A DNA stretch of 64,000 nt. Source: Actinophytocola sp963840275. GTDB lineage: Bacteria > Actinomycetota > Actinomycetes > Mycobacteriales > Pseudonocardiaceae. The stretch covers positions 620,001 through 684,000 of the forward strand of contig CAWIYK010000001.1 of NCBI GenBank assembly GCA_963840275.1, read 5' to 3'. Each line of letters opens with the position of its first letter. Within the stretch, counting starts at the first letter, position 1. Of this stretch, positions 26,374-34,875 are shown one piece after another. The position numbers were made by a program, and so were the translations under genes. The notes below the pieces were generated by a model. That model saw only the letters and a list, made by a program, of their open reading frames with translations. It did no database searches and had not been told where the DNA came from.

Positions 26374-26732
26374 GTCCCGCTCGGACTGTCCATTCCATAC
26401 CGCTGTCTGTCTGCAAGTTGCTTCCTGCATTCGGGTGACTCGCACAGTGGGACAAAATCGTTACCCCTCGGCGGATACATACCGAGCTGACTGCTCGTGA
26501 TGGACTGTCTCACTCGGTCGAGGCCTCAAGTCGCGGCGACGTGTCGCTGACCGTGACAAACGCAGTGGCGTTCCCGCTTGCGTGACCACACTGAGTAGCT
26601 AACCTCGGTGGCTCAGTACATGCCCGTACGGATGCACGTGCATTTACCCCTGCATGTCCCCATGTTATCGTGCAATCGATCAATGCACGTGCAGATGCAC
26701 CCACTGTTTGCGTAGGAAAGAAGGTGGGGACC
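26374..26732. promoter_or_regulatory. regulatory gap with two copies of TGCACGTGCA
   Basis: This 359-base stretch between the XRE gene and the DUF397 gene has no convincing coding region and is less GC-rich than its surroundings. It holds two copies of the perfect palindrome TGCACGTGCA at 26633-26642 and 26684-26693, exactly 51 bases apart (about five helical turns), just upstream of the DUF397 start. They are good candidates for the operator of the XRE protein. Confidence 0.5.
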
Positions 26733-26951
26733 GTGGAAGAGATCCGTAACGGCGTGTCCGCCGAGGAGCTTCCCGACGCGGTCTGGCGCAAGAGCAGCCG
26801 CAGCGGCGCCGCCGGTAACTGCGTGGAACTTACCTGGTTCGACGGCCGAGCGGGAGTGCGCAACTCCCGCGATCCGCACGGACCTGTGCTGGTCGTCCCG
26901 AGCGCCCGGCTGATCGGGTTCCTCGCCGACGCCAAGGAACGGGAGGTTTGA
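26733..26951 (+). CDS. DUF397 domain protein (partner of XRE-DUF5753 regulator)
   Basis: A 72-residue protein with the hallmark DUF397 sequence: WRKSSRSGAAGNCVEL, then VRNSRDPHGPVLVVP. Start GTG 26733 is chosen because it follows a GAAGG site by about ten bases; the frame is open upstream. DUF397 proteins act with XRE-DUF5753 regulators as a regulatory pair, possibly toxin-antitoxin-like. The stop overlaps the next start (TGATG). Confidence 0.85.
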   Translation: MEEIRNGVSAEELPDAVWRKSSRSGAAGNCVELTWFDGRAGVRNSRDPHGPVLVVPSARLIGFLADAKEREV

Positions 26952-27286
26952 TGTCTGCCACTGGCACCGCCGCGGCAAGCGTCGATGTCCAGTTGCGTGC
27001 GCTCGTCGCGCGAGGCTTCCGCTTCGTCGACCCACGTGACGAGCAGGGCGACGTGCTCGCCGTCGTGGGCGTCCGCGCCCACCACGACGTGGTCGACGTC
27101 GTCGAGCTCCTCGGCGAGGACGACGCGGTCGCCACCCGAATGCCGCCCGACCAGGACTTCATGGCGCCCCGGCGGTTTCACTGGCGGGAGCAGGGGTCCG
27201 CGTCAGTGGTGCTGTCGAAGCTGCTCGCCCTGCCGGACGACCACACCCCGGGTGTGCTGATCGTGCCGTCCCGCGCGACCGCGTAG
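26951..27286 (+). CDS. hypothetical protein, 111 aa, third gene of the XRE/DUF397 module
   Basis: A 111-residue soluble protein (MSATGTAAASVDVQLRALVA) with a predicted alternating beta/alpha pattern (RFVDPRDEQGDVLAVVGVRA). No family recognised. ATG 26951 overlaps the DUF397 stop, so it is co-translated with it and probably belongs to the same functional unit. Confidence 0.65.
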   Translation: MSATGTAAASVDVQLRALVARGFRFVDPRDEQGDVLAVVGVRAHHDVVDVVELLGEDDAVATRMPPDQDFMAPRRFHWREQGSASVVLSKLLALPDDHTPGVLIVPSRATA

Positions 27287-27293
27287 CGGCCGC

Positions 27294-27968
27294 TCAGTAG
27301 GTCGCCCGGCCGCCGCTGATGTCGTGGACGGCGCCGGTCGAGAAGCTGCAGCGCTCCGAGGCGAGCCAGCCGACCAGCTCGGCCACCTCGCGCGCCGACC
27401 CCATGCGGCGCATGGGAATCAGACTCACCAGCCGGTCCAGCACCTCTGGCGCGGTCGCCGCGTTCATCGGGGTCTCGATCACCGCCGGCGCCACCGCGTT
27501 GACCAGCACGCCGGTCGTCGCCAACTCCTTGCCGAGCGACTTGGTCAGCCCGATGACGGCCGCCTTGCTCGCCGAGTAGGGGCCCAGGTTCGGGTTGCCG
27601 TCCTTGCCGGCGATGCTCGCCACGTTGACCACGCGTCCCCAGCCGCGCGCGACCATGCCCGGGGTGAACGCCCGGCACGTGTGGAACGTGCCGGTGACGT
27701 TCACCGCGAAGGTCGCCGCCCACTCGTCGTCGGTGACGTCCGCGAGCGGCTTGTTGGGCCCGATGACGCCCGCGCTGTTGACCAGCACGTCGACCTCGTG
27801 TGCGGCGGCGGCCGCCGCGCACGAGGCCGAGGACGTGACGTCGAGCGCCAGGTCGGCGCCGGGTGCGACATCGGCGGTGAGCACCGTGAGTCCCTGCGCC
27901 GCCAACAACTCCGCGCAGGCGAGCCCGATGCCGCGCGCGCCTCCGGTGACCAGCGCCGTCCGTCCCAT
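27294..27968 (-). CDS. short-chain dehydrogenase/reductase (FabG-like)
   Basis: A 224-residue classical SDR: cofactor motif VTGGARGIG, NSAG, catalytic Ser in VASIAG and YSASK. FabG-like enzymes reduce or oxidise 3-oxo/hydroxy groups. The promoter has a 16-base palindrome (27984-27999) of KstR type just upstream, which hints at sterol or lipid catabolism control. Confidence 0.85.
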   Translation of the reverse strand: MGRTALVTGGARGIGLACAELLAAQGLTVLTADVAPGADLALDVTSSASCAAAAAAHEVDVLVNSAGVIGPNKPLADVTDDEWAATFAVNVTGTFHTCRAFTPGMVARGWGRVVNVASIAGKDGNPNLGPYSASKAAVIGLTKSLGKELATTGVLVNAVAPAVIETPMNAATAPEVLDRLVSLIPMRRMGSAREVAELVGWLASERCSFSTGAVHDISGGRATY

Positions 27969-27983
27969 CGCGACCCTCCAGAA

Positions 27984-27999
27984 CTAGAACGTGTTCTAG
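27984..27999. promoter_or_regulatory. KstR-like palindrome upstream of the SDR gene
   Basis: CTAGAACGTGTTCTAG has perfect CTAGAAC/GTTCTAG arms overlapping at the centre and fits the KstR consensus TnnAACnnGTTnnA, the TetR-family operator of actinobacterial cholesterol catabolism. It lies 16-31 bases upstream of the SDR start. No KstR gene is in the window. Confidence 0.5.
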
Positions 28000-28002
28000 A
28001 GG

Positions 28003-28410
28003 TTACCCGGCCAGCCGCGACACCGTCGGCAGGCCCGCCTCGTGCCACGCGGCGAACCCGCCCGCGACGTCCTTCACGTCGGTCAGCCCGAGCTGTCGCT
28101 TGAGCTGGTAGGCGGCCAGGCTCGAGGTGTAACCCTCGTTGCACATCAACACGATCTCCTGGTCGGAGTCGTCGGCCCGCAGCTCCTTGAGCCGGTGTGC
28201 GCTGGTCACGTCCAGCCGCCATTCGAGGACGTGCCTCGACACGGCGATCGCGCCGGGCACCTCGCCGAACCGCCACCGGTACTCGACAGGTCGCAGGTCG
28301 ATCAGCAGCGCACCGCGCCGCATCGCCTGCGCCGCCTCGTCCGGGAGGTAGCGGGTGATGTGCTCGCGGGCCTGCGCCAACAACGTCGTGATGTGGTCCG
28401 GAGTGGTCAT
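28003..28410 (-). CDS. rhodanese-like sulfurtransferase domain protein
   Basis: A 135-residue single-domain rhodanese. The active-site loop carrying Cys is VLMCNEGYTSS, and the CH2A-like end GGFAAWHEAGLPT is present. It transfers sulfane sulfur to thiols or cyanide. The start overlaps the stop of the cysteine dioxygenase gene by four bases, so the pair forms a cysteine/sulfur-oxidation operon. Confidence 0.85.
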   Translation of the reverse strand: MTTPDHITTLLAQAREHITRYLPDEAAQAMRRGALLIDLRPVEYRWRFGEVPGAIAVSRHVLEWRLDVTSAHRLKELRADDSDQEIVLMCNEGYTSSLAAYQLKRQLGLTDVKDVAGGFAAWHEAGLPTVSRLAG

Positions 28411-28934
28411 CGGACGGCCTCGCGCAGCGCCGCCGCCTCCGCCTCCAGTGCCGTGGTCTCGGGCTCCGGGGTGTCGCAGACCAGCTCGCGCAGATGATGC
28501 ATGCCGGTCGCCAGCCAGCAGTAGAAGTTCATCGTGCGCAGTGGTGGCGAGTAGGCGTGGATCGACACCGTGGGTTCGGTGCCGACGTTGACGAGGTTGT
28601 GCAGGTAGTCCGCACCGAAGCCGACGGTGTCGCCCGCCGCGTGCCGGCGGGTGCGCAACCCGGTGTGTCCGACGGTGCCGAAGTCCTCGAACAGGGAGCC
28701 GCGGGCGACCGTGAAGGCGCCCGCGCTACCGCCGTGGTCGTGCAGCAGCGTGTCCTGACCGATGTCCCAGCAGATCAGCCACACCTCGACGTCGTCGTCG
28801 CGGCGCAGCCTCAGGTAATGGCGTTCGGTGAGGTCGAAACGAACTTCGGCGGCCCATGAATCGGAATCGTGCGCTGTCTCGGTGACGATCTCCCGTAATT
28901 CCGCAGGCGTCAGTTGCCGGTTTTTCAAATCCAC
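28407..28934 (-). CDS. cysteine dioxygenase family protein
   Basis: A 175-residue cupin of the type-I cysteine dioxygenase family. The metal triad is visible as LLHDHGGSAGAF (two His) and DYLHNLVN (third His); the C-terminal YSPPLRTMNFY is characteristic of bacterial CDO. It converts cysteine to cysteine sulfinate with iron and O2. GTG 28934 follows GGAAGGG; the upstream extension of the frame looks non-coding. Co-operonic with the rhodanese. Confidence 0.85.
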   Translation of the reverse strand: MDLKNRQLTPAELREIVTETAHDSDSWAAEVRFDLTERHYLRLRRDDDVEVWLICWDIGQDTLLHDHGGSAGAFTVARGSLFEDFGTVGHTGLRTRRHAAGDTVGFGADYLHNLVNVGTEPTVSIHAYSPPLRTMNFYCWLATGMHHLRELVCDTPEPETTALEAEAAALREAVR

Positions 28935-29146
28935 GAGATAAGCCCTTCCGCTTGGAGCCCGTGATGTCGCCGTGCGCCGGTCTTTCTCGACCTTCGCTCG
29001 AGGCCACCACGAGCTGCATCTCGCTCGAGTCGCGCTGCCGCGAAGTCCGCCGGACACCGGCGAGTTCGCTGCGGCACGGCCCGATCAGCCACTATGGTTT
29101 TCCCAGGTGGTGAGCGATGTGCTCAACGGAGAGGGTAGTGGCTGCG

Positions 29147-29530
29147 ATGCGGATAACCAAGGCGCAGCGGAACGCGGTGGCCGAGAAGATCACCAGCCTC
29201 GAGCGCACGTTCTACGGCCGGGGCCCGCGCAACGTCCAGGTGTCGGTGTCCGACGACGAGCCCGTGAGCCTGATCGTGCTGTCGATCGACACCCTCACCG
29301 TCGCCGACGCGGTGCTGGGGGAGCGCGGCTACCGCGCCGAGGTGATCAAGCACCACGAGGCGCTGCACGACGCGACCAAGCAGGACTTCCTCGAGGCGGT
29401 CGAGGGCATCGTCGGTGAGCACGTGACGGCCTACCTCGCGCAGGTCCACCCGACCACCGGGTACGCGGTCCGCGTCTTCGTCTTCTCGTCCGAGATCCCC
29501 GCCGATTCGCTGGCTGGCCAGGCGGAATAG
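29147..29530 (+). CDS. DUF2294-like protein, 127 aa
   Basis: A 127-residue protein with FYGRGPRNVQVSVSDDEPVS and LTVADAVLGERGYRA, which match the small DUF2294 family of unknown function. ATG 29147 is chosen because a GAGAGGG lies upstream; an ATG at 29117 is possible. The upstream 212-base gap to the cysteine dioxygenase gene shows no other feature. Confidence 0.65.
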   Translation: MRITKAQRNAVAEKITSLERTFYGRGPRNVQVSVSDDEPVSLIVLSIDTLTVADAVLGERGYRAEVIKHHEALHDATKQDFLEAVEGIVGEHVTAYLAQVHPTTGYAVRVFVFSSEIPADSLAGQAE

Positions 29531-29565
29531 GCGTTTTGTCGGACGTCGGTCCTAGTATCTCGGGC

Positions 29566-32500
29566 ATGGCAGCTGAGCTCATCGGACGGGACCACCCCGT
29601 CGGCGTGCTGCGCGCCGAGATCAGCCGCGCGACCGAGAGTCACGGCGGGCTCGTGCTGGTCACCGGGGAGGCCGGGATCGGCAAGACCACGCTGGTCACC
29701 GACGCCATGGACGTCGCGCGGCGCGGGGGCGCGCTGGTGCTGTCCGGGTCGTGCTGGGACTCCTCGGCCGCACCCGGCTTCTGGCCGTGGGTGCAGGTGG
29801 TCCGCGGGCTGCGGCGCCAGGCGCGCGAGGACGAGTGGACCGCGGCGGAGCAGGCCGCGGGCGGGCAGCTGTCGTTCCTGCTCGGGGACGCCGGCGCGAA
29901 CGAGCCGGCCGACGGGTTCGGCCGGTACGACGCGGTCACGAGCGCGCTGGTCGCGGTGTCGCAGCGGCGGCCCGTGGTGGTCGTGCTCGACGACCTGCAC
30001 TGGGCCGACCCGTCGTCGGTGCGGCTGCTGGAGTTCGTCGCGCAGCACACCTGGTACGAGCGGCTGCTGCTGGTCGGCACGTACCGCGACGTCGAGGTCG
30101 AGGCGGCCGACCACCCGCTGGCGCCGCTGATGCTGCCGCTGCTGGCCAAGGCGACGACCGTCACGCTCACCGGCCTCGGCCGCGACGAGGTCGGCGCGCT
30201 CATGACCCGCACGGTCGGCGACGCGCCCGATCCCGAGCTGGTCGGCGAGGTGCACCTGCGCACCGGCGGCAACCCGTTCTTCGTCGAGCAGACCGCGCGG
30301 CTGTGGCGCAGCGGCGGCTCGGTCACCGCGGTGGCGCCCGGGGTGCGCGACGCGGTCCGGCGCCGGCTGTCGCTGCTGCCCGAGACGGTGTCCCGGCTGC
30401 TCACCGGCGCCGCCGTGCTCGGCAGGGAGTTCCACCGGCAGGTGCTCGCCGCGTCGGTCAGCGCGCCGGTCGCGCAGGTGGACCGGCAGCTGAGCCAGGC
30501 GGTGAGCGCGCGGCTGGTGTCCGCCCTCGGCGACGGTCGGTTCGCGTTCGCCCACGACCTGGTGCGGGAGACGCTGTACGAGTCGCTCGCCGAGGCCGAC
30601 GTGCCGGCGCGGCACGCCGCGGTGGTGCGGGCCATGGACCGGTCCCCGACGCTGACCGAGCGGATCTTCCCCGCGGACCTCGCGCGCCACGCATACCTCG
30701 GGCGCGGCGAGCTCGACACCGGCCGGGTGGTGGACGCGCTGGCCGCCGCGGGGCAGGACGCGGGGCGCCGGTTCGCGTTCGAGGAGTCGGCGGGGCACTA
30801 CCGGCGCGCGCTCGAGCTGCTCGACGACACCGACCCGAGGCGGGTCAAGATCGGGCTCGAGCTCGGGGTGCAGCTGCACCATTTCGGTCACCGCGACGAG
30901 GCGTGGCAGTTGTTCGAGGACGTCGGCGAGATCGCGCTGAACGGCGACGTCGAGGCGCTGGCGCGGACGGCGCTGACGCTGTACGGGCTGTCCAGTCCGG
31001 CCGGGCGGGAGAAGCTCGGGGAGAACCTGCTGCGTACGGCGCACGAGCGGCTCGTGCCGGGCGCCGGCGAGCAGGACGACCGGTCGCTCGACCGTCTCGC
31101 GCAGGAGTTGATGCTGCAGCTGATCGCGATCGCGCGCGACGACGGCGACGACGACACGCTGGGGTTCGGCCTGTGGACGCAGCACGACGTGCTGTGGGGG
31201 CCGGGGCACGCGGCGGAGCGGCTGGCGCTGACCGACGAGCTGGCCGGGATCGCGCGGCGCACCGGTGATCTCGAGATGGAGCAGTACGCGGTGTCGCTCG
31301 GCTGGGTGGCGATGCTCGAGCAGGGCGACCCGCGCTACCACGACCGGTACACCGAGTTCCTGAGACTCGCCGACACCGGCCGGCCGTCGAGCATGGCGAT
31401 CGGGGCGCACATCGACCGGGCCATCGTCGAGGCGTTCAAGGGGAACTTCGCGGAGGCGGAGCGGCGTCTCGAGCGGATGCGGGACATGCAGCAGGCCCAC
31501 GACCAGTTCGCGTTCATGACCCACCATGTGGCGTGGTCGGCGCTGCAGCTGCGGGGCCGGTTCGCCGACATCGACGAGCTGCGCAAGCGTGGCGCCGAGG
31601 TGAGCTACCCGTACCCGGCGCTGCTGGACGGGGTCACGGCCGCGGCACGCGGCGACGTCCGGACGGCCTCCCGGTGTCTCGTGGAGCTGGAGTCGCGGCG
31701 AAAGCCGGTGTCGAACGCGTACCAGCAGATGCTGATGCGGTTGCGCGCGCAGGTGGCGGCGCTGACGGGAGATGCCGCTCGGTGCGAGGCGGTGCGTGCC
31801 GAGCTGGCGCCGTTCGCGGGGACGTGGCTGGTGGCGATGTACGGGTGCGAGATCAGCGGTCCGGTGGAGCTGTGGATCGGGCTGCTCGACGCGGCGCTGG
31901 GCCGGTGGCCGGCGGCGGTCGAGAGCTACACGGCCGCGCGGGACGCCGCGGACCTGTTGGGCGCGCGGCCGTGGTCGGTCGAGGCGCGGGCAGGGCTGGC
32001 CGCGGCGCTGGCGGCGTCCGGCGAGCCGTCCCCGACGCTGTCCGGGGAGGTGGCGAGGGAGGCGGCCGAATTGGGGCTGCGGCACCTGATGTCGGTCGAT
32101 CCGTCGCCAGTGTCCCTGCCCGGCAACGAGTTCCGGTTCACCGGTGAGACGTGGACACTGTCGATGGCTGGCCGGACCGTGCACATGCCGGACAGCAAAG
32201 GGTTGCGAGACCTGCACATGCTGCTGAAGTCGCCGGATGTAGAGGTCCGCGCCATCCAACTGCTCGACCCCACCGGCGGCGCGGCAGTGGTCGGCATGGC
32301 GGGCGACAACGTACTGGACGACGAGGCGAAGTCGAGCTACCGCCGCAGACTGTCCGAACTGGACGAGCAGATAGACGAGGCAACCCACCGAGGCGACGAC
32401 ACGAAAGCCGCCATACACGACAAGGAACGCGAAGCACTGCTGGCCGAACTACGCGCGGCGTCCGGCCTGGCCGGCCGAACCCGCAGACTCGGCGACGAAG

Positions 32501-32658
32501 CGGAACGAGCGCGCAAGACGGTGACAGCAAGAATCCGCGACACGTTACGAAAACTGGATTCACGCCACCCGGAGCTGGCGGAACACTTCCGCGCGACGAT
32601 AACCACGGGAACGACATGCGCATACGCACCAGCCCAAAGGCAGGGCTGGCACCTATAA
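29566..32658 (+). CDS. large AAA-type signalling ATPase (LuxR/SARP-associated family), no HTH
   Basis: A 1030-residue protein. The AAA_16 ATPase has Walker A GEAGIGKT (residues 34-41) and Walker B VVVLDDLHWAD (about 133-143), followed by a sensor arm and roughly 500 residues of TPR-like helices. The C-terminus does not carry the usual LuxR helix-turn-helix; instead there is a short beta-strand module and a coiled-coil-like basic helix (about residues 920-1010). The last 450 bases are visibly less GC-rich than the rest. Such STAND-like ATPases act as signal sensors or regulators. It starts at ATG 29566 with no clear ribosome site, possibly leaderless. Confidence 0.8.
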   Translation: MAAELIGRDHPVGVLRAEISRATESHGGLVLVTGEAGIGKTTLVTDAMDVARRGGALVLSGSCWDSSAAPGFWPWVQVVRGLRRQAREDEWTAAEQAAGGQLSFLLGDAGANEPADGFGRYDAVTSALVAVSQRRPVVVVLDDLHWADPSSVRLLEFVAQHTWYERLLLVGTYRDVEVEAADHPLAPLMLPLLAKATTVTLTGLGRDEVGALMTRTVGDAPDPELVGEVHLRTGGNPFFVEQTARLWRSGGSVTAVAPGVRDAVRRRLSLLPETVSRLLTGAAVLGREFHRQVLAASVSAPVAQVDRQLSQAVSARLVSALGDGRFAFAHDLVRETLYESLAEADVPARHAAVVRAMDRSPTLTERIFPADLARHAYLGRGELDTGRVVDALAAAGQDAGRRFAFEESAGHYRRALELLDDTDPRRVKIGLELGVQLHHFGHRDEAWQLFEDVGEIALNGDVEALARTALTLYGLSSPAGREKLGENLLRTAHERLVPGAGEQDDRSLDRLAQELMLQLIAIARDDGDDDTLGFGLWTQHDVLWGPGHAAERLALTDELAGIARRTGDLEMEQYAVSLGWVAMLEQGDPRYHDRYTEFLRLADTGRPSSMAIGAHIDRAIVEAFKGNFAEAERRLERMRDMQQAHDQFAFMTHHVAWSALQLRGRFADIDELRKRGAEVSYPYPALLDGVTAAARGDVRTASRCLVELESRRKPVSNAYQQMLMRLRAQVAALTGDAARCEAVRAELAPFAGTWLVAMYGCEISGPVELWIGLLDAALGRWPAAVESYTAARDAADLLGARPWSVEARAGLAAALAASGEPSPTLSGEVAREAAELGLRHLMSVDPSPVSLPGNEFRFTGETWTLSMAGRTVHMPDSKGLRDLHMLLKSPDVEVRAIQLLDPTGGAAVVGMAGDNVLDDEAKSSYRRRLSELDEQIDEATHRGDDTKAAIHDKEREALLAELRAASGLAGRTRRLGDEAERARKTVTARIRDTLRKLDSRHPELAEHFRATITTGTTCAYAPAQRQGWHL

Positions 32659-32966
32659 CCGCGAGTCCCCCGTTCAGACATAGTGAGTTCCCGTTTCGTG
32701 CACAGGGATAGGTGCACAAACGGGAGTGATGAGACGGACGGGTTCGTTGGGTGGTGCCGGCGAGTATTCGAGGTACGTTGCGGGAGCTGGATTCGGCGCG
32801 CCGCTGCGGTTCGTCGTCGCTGGAGTACACCGTGGGCAACGCGGCATCCGGAGTTTGCCGAGAATCTCCGGTCTCAGGAAAAGGTAGAGTTTGTCACTGT
32901 TAGTCATCGTCATTTCCCTCGATCGTGTGTTCGAAATAATCGGGGTTCGCGGGTAAGATAAGAGCT
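32659..32966. other. non-coding gap with a relic of the preceding ATPase C-terminus
   Basis: No intact gene is seen in these 308 bases. One frame near 32758 reads SIRGTLRELDS and another frame near 32845 reads TRHPEFAENLR; together they parallel RIRDTLRKLDSRHPELAEHFR at the C-terminus of the upstream ATPase. This looks like a frameshifted, partly inserted duplicate of the ATPase tail next to the decayed DUF222 gene. Confidence 0.4.
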
Positions 32967-33981
32967 ATGTCGAGCTTCGTCGAAACGCCGCCCGGGTTGC
33001 CGGAGCTTGCCCAGAATCTGGGGGAGATCGTGACCCAGATGCGGAAGCTCCACAGTTCCGCATTGACAGTGATTGCCGAGTTGGACCAGGCCGATGTCGC
33101 GCGTGTCGCGGGGTATTCGAGTTTGAGTGCGCTGGTCTCGGATCTGATGCGAATCACCCCGCGCCGCGCGTCCCGGCTGATCGCTCAGGCTGGCCTGGTG
33201 GCCGAGGTGCTGACACCGACGGGGCATGTCACCCCGGCGCCGTTGCCGCTGGTGCGGGACGCACTACGAGATGGTGCACTGGATCCCGATCACGTAGACG
33301 CGATCGCCGATGTCGTGAAGAAGATCCCAGCCTGGGCGCCGAGTGACACCGCGGAGATCGTGGAGAAGCACCTGGTCGAGACCGCCCGAGCGGCGCACTC
33401 CTCGGTGGTGCGATCCCACGGCGAGACGCTGCTGTCACGGATCGACCCAGACGGCGACGCCGAGGCGATGCAGCCGGCGTGGACCAGGACGGCTGGATGC
33501 AGTTCACCGGAACGATCGAACCCGAAGTCGCCAAAGAACTCGACGCGATGCTGGGTGCGCTCGCCAAGCCAGACGGCCCAATGGATGACCGGCACCCGAC
33601 CCAACGACCTCAACGCCACCATGGACTACACCCACTGCTGGACGGCGTCGGCACCGCCACCCTCGAAGGCGGTGCACTGCTCTCGGCGGCCGCAGCCCGA
33701 CGGATCGCCTGTGACTGCGGCGTCGTGCCGGTCGTGATGGGCGCGAATCAGTGCCGTTGGATGTGGGCCGCACCCGCAGCTTGGTGACTCCGAAGCAACG
33801 AGTCGCCCTGAATACCCGAGACCGGGGATGCGCATTCCCCACCTGTGGACGTCCGGCGCGGTGGTCGGACGCCCACCCCATCACGCATTGGCTAGACGGC
33901 GGTCCCACGGATCTCAATAACCTGGTGCTGCTCGACCCTCACCGGGTTCCGCAACGCGGTCTGTTGCACCAACGCGAATAA
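32967..33981 (+). pseudogene. decayed DUF222/13E12-repeat HNH endonuclease
   Basis: The 5' part (from ATG 32967) encodes an intact-looking DUF222 start (LPELAQNLGEIVTQMRKLHS to ITPRRASRLIAQAGLVAEVL). After about 33465 the homology continues in another frame (VDQDGWMQFTGTIEPEVAKE), then in shifted frames (LNATMDYTH; LLDGVGTATLEGGALLSAAA; VPLDVGRTRSLVTPKQRVAL) and ends with an HNH region CAFPTCGRPARWSDAHPITH whose last metal-binding part is lost. At least three frameshifts and an internal deletion are seen. Family members are repeated, mobile-like genes in actinobacteria. Confidence 0.8.
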
Positions 33982-33986
33982 AAGAA

Positions 33987-34015
33987 GGCGGTGGCGCCCC
34001 CTGGTCGCCACCGCC
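33987..34015 (-). terminator. intrinsic terminator of the DrrAB-type operon
   Basis: Arms GGCGGTGGCG (33987-33996) and CGCCACCGCC (34006-34015), loop of nine bases, followed on the minus strand by TTCTTTTATT. It lies nine bases beyond the stop of the ABC permease gene. Confidence 0.8.
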
Positions 34016-34023
34016 TCCAAACC

Positions 34024-34875
34024 TCACTTCCTGTTGTACAAACGCATCGTCAGGCTGCCGAAGATCGCGATCAGCACCAGACCCGACACCAGCACCCACG
34101 TGATCTCACCGGCATCCGGAGTCCCGGCCATCAGACCTCGGACCGCCGCCACCACGTGTGTGATCGGGTTGAACTCCACGAAGGTGCGCAGCCAGCCCGG
34201 CATCGTGTCGGGTTCGACGAAGACGTTGGACAGGAAGGTCAGCGGGAACATCACCATCATGCTCACGCCCATGACCGACTTCTCCGACCGCAGGAACAGG
34301 CCGAACATCGTCCAGATCCACGAGAACGCGAACGAGAACGCGACCAGCAGTGCGATCCCCAGCAGCACGCCGACCACCCCGCCCGACGGGCGGAAGCCCA
34401 GGATCAGGCCGATGATCAGGATGGTGGCGGACGCCATGACGTACCGGAACACGTCGCCGAACAGTGCCCCGACGAGTGCCGCCGGCCGCCAGACCGGCAG
34501 GGTGCGGAACCGGTCGAAGACGCCCTTCTCGATGTCGATGTTGACGCCCATGCCGGTGTACATGGTGATCATGACGACGCTGGTCACGAGGATGCCCGGC
34601 AGCAGGAACTGCAGGTACTCGGTCACCGATCCGGCGAGCGCGCCGCCGAACAGGTAGGTGAACATCAGCACCATCATGATCGGGAACGCCGTCACGTCGA
34701 ACAGCTGCTCCGGCACGTGCTTGATCTTGAGCATGGCGCGCCAGCCAAAGGTGACGGACGCCGACCACGCGCTGGGTGGCTTCGGCTGCTCACCGGCGGC
34801 GAGCACCGCCCCGAGGCTTTCGGCCGCGGGGGTGTAGTTGCTGACGGGGGCATCGGTGGTGGTGGCGGTGCTCAT
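34024..34875 (-). CDS. ABC-2 exporter permease, DrrB-like
   Basis: A 283-residue membrane protein with six hydrophobic segments and the ABC-2 signature region GVFDRFRTLPVWRPAALVGA. It resembles DrrB-type multidrug/daunorubicin exporters. Its start overlaps the stop of the DrrA-like ATPase gene by four bases. Antibiotic self-resistance is possible, but no biosynthetic cluster is adjacent. Confidence 0.88.
   Translation of the reverse strand: MSTATTTDAPVSNYTPAAESLGAVLAAGEQPKPPSAWSASVTFGWRAMLKIKHVPEQLFDVTAFPIMMVLMFTYLFGGALAGSVTEYLQFLLPGILVTSVVMITMYTGMGVNIDIEKGVFDRFRTLPVWRPAALVGALFGDVFRYVMASATILIIGLILGFRPSGGVVGVLLGIALLVAFSFAFSWIWTMFGLFLRSEKSVMGVSMMVMFPLTFLSNVFVEPDTMPGWLRTFVEFNPITHVVAAVRGLMAGTPDAGEITWVLVSGLVLIAIFGSLTMRLYNRK

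Noticed and set aside
29530..29566. Promoter with TAGTAT just before the ATPase start
   Set aside because: TAGTAT at 29553-29558 has leaderless-like spacing to the ATG, but no -35 element at proper distance was seen, so it is not listed as a feature.
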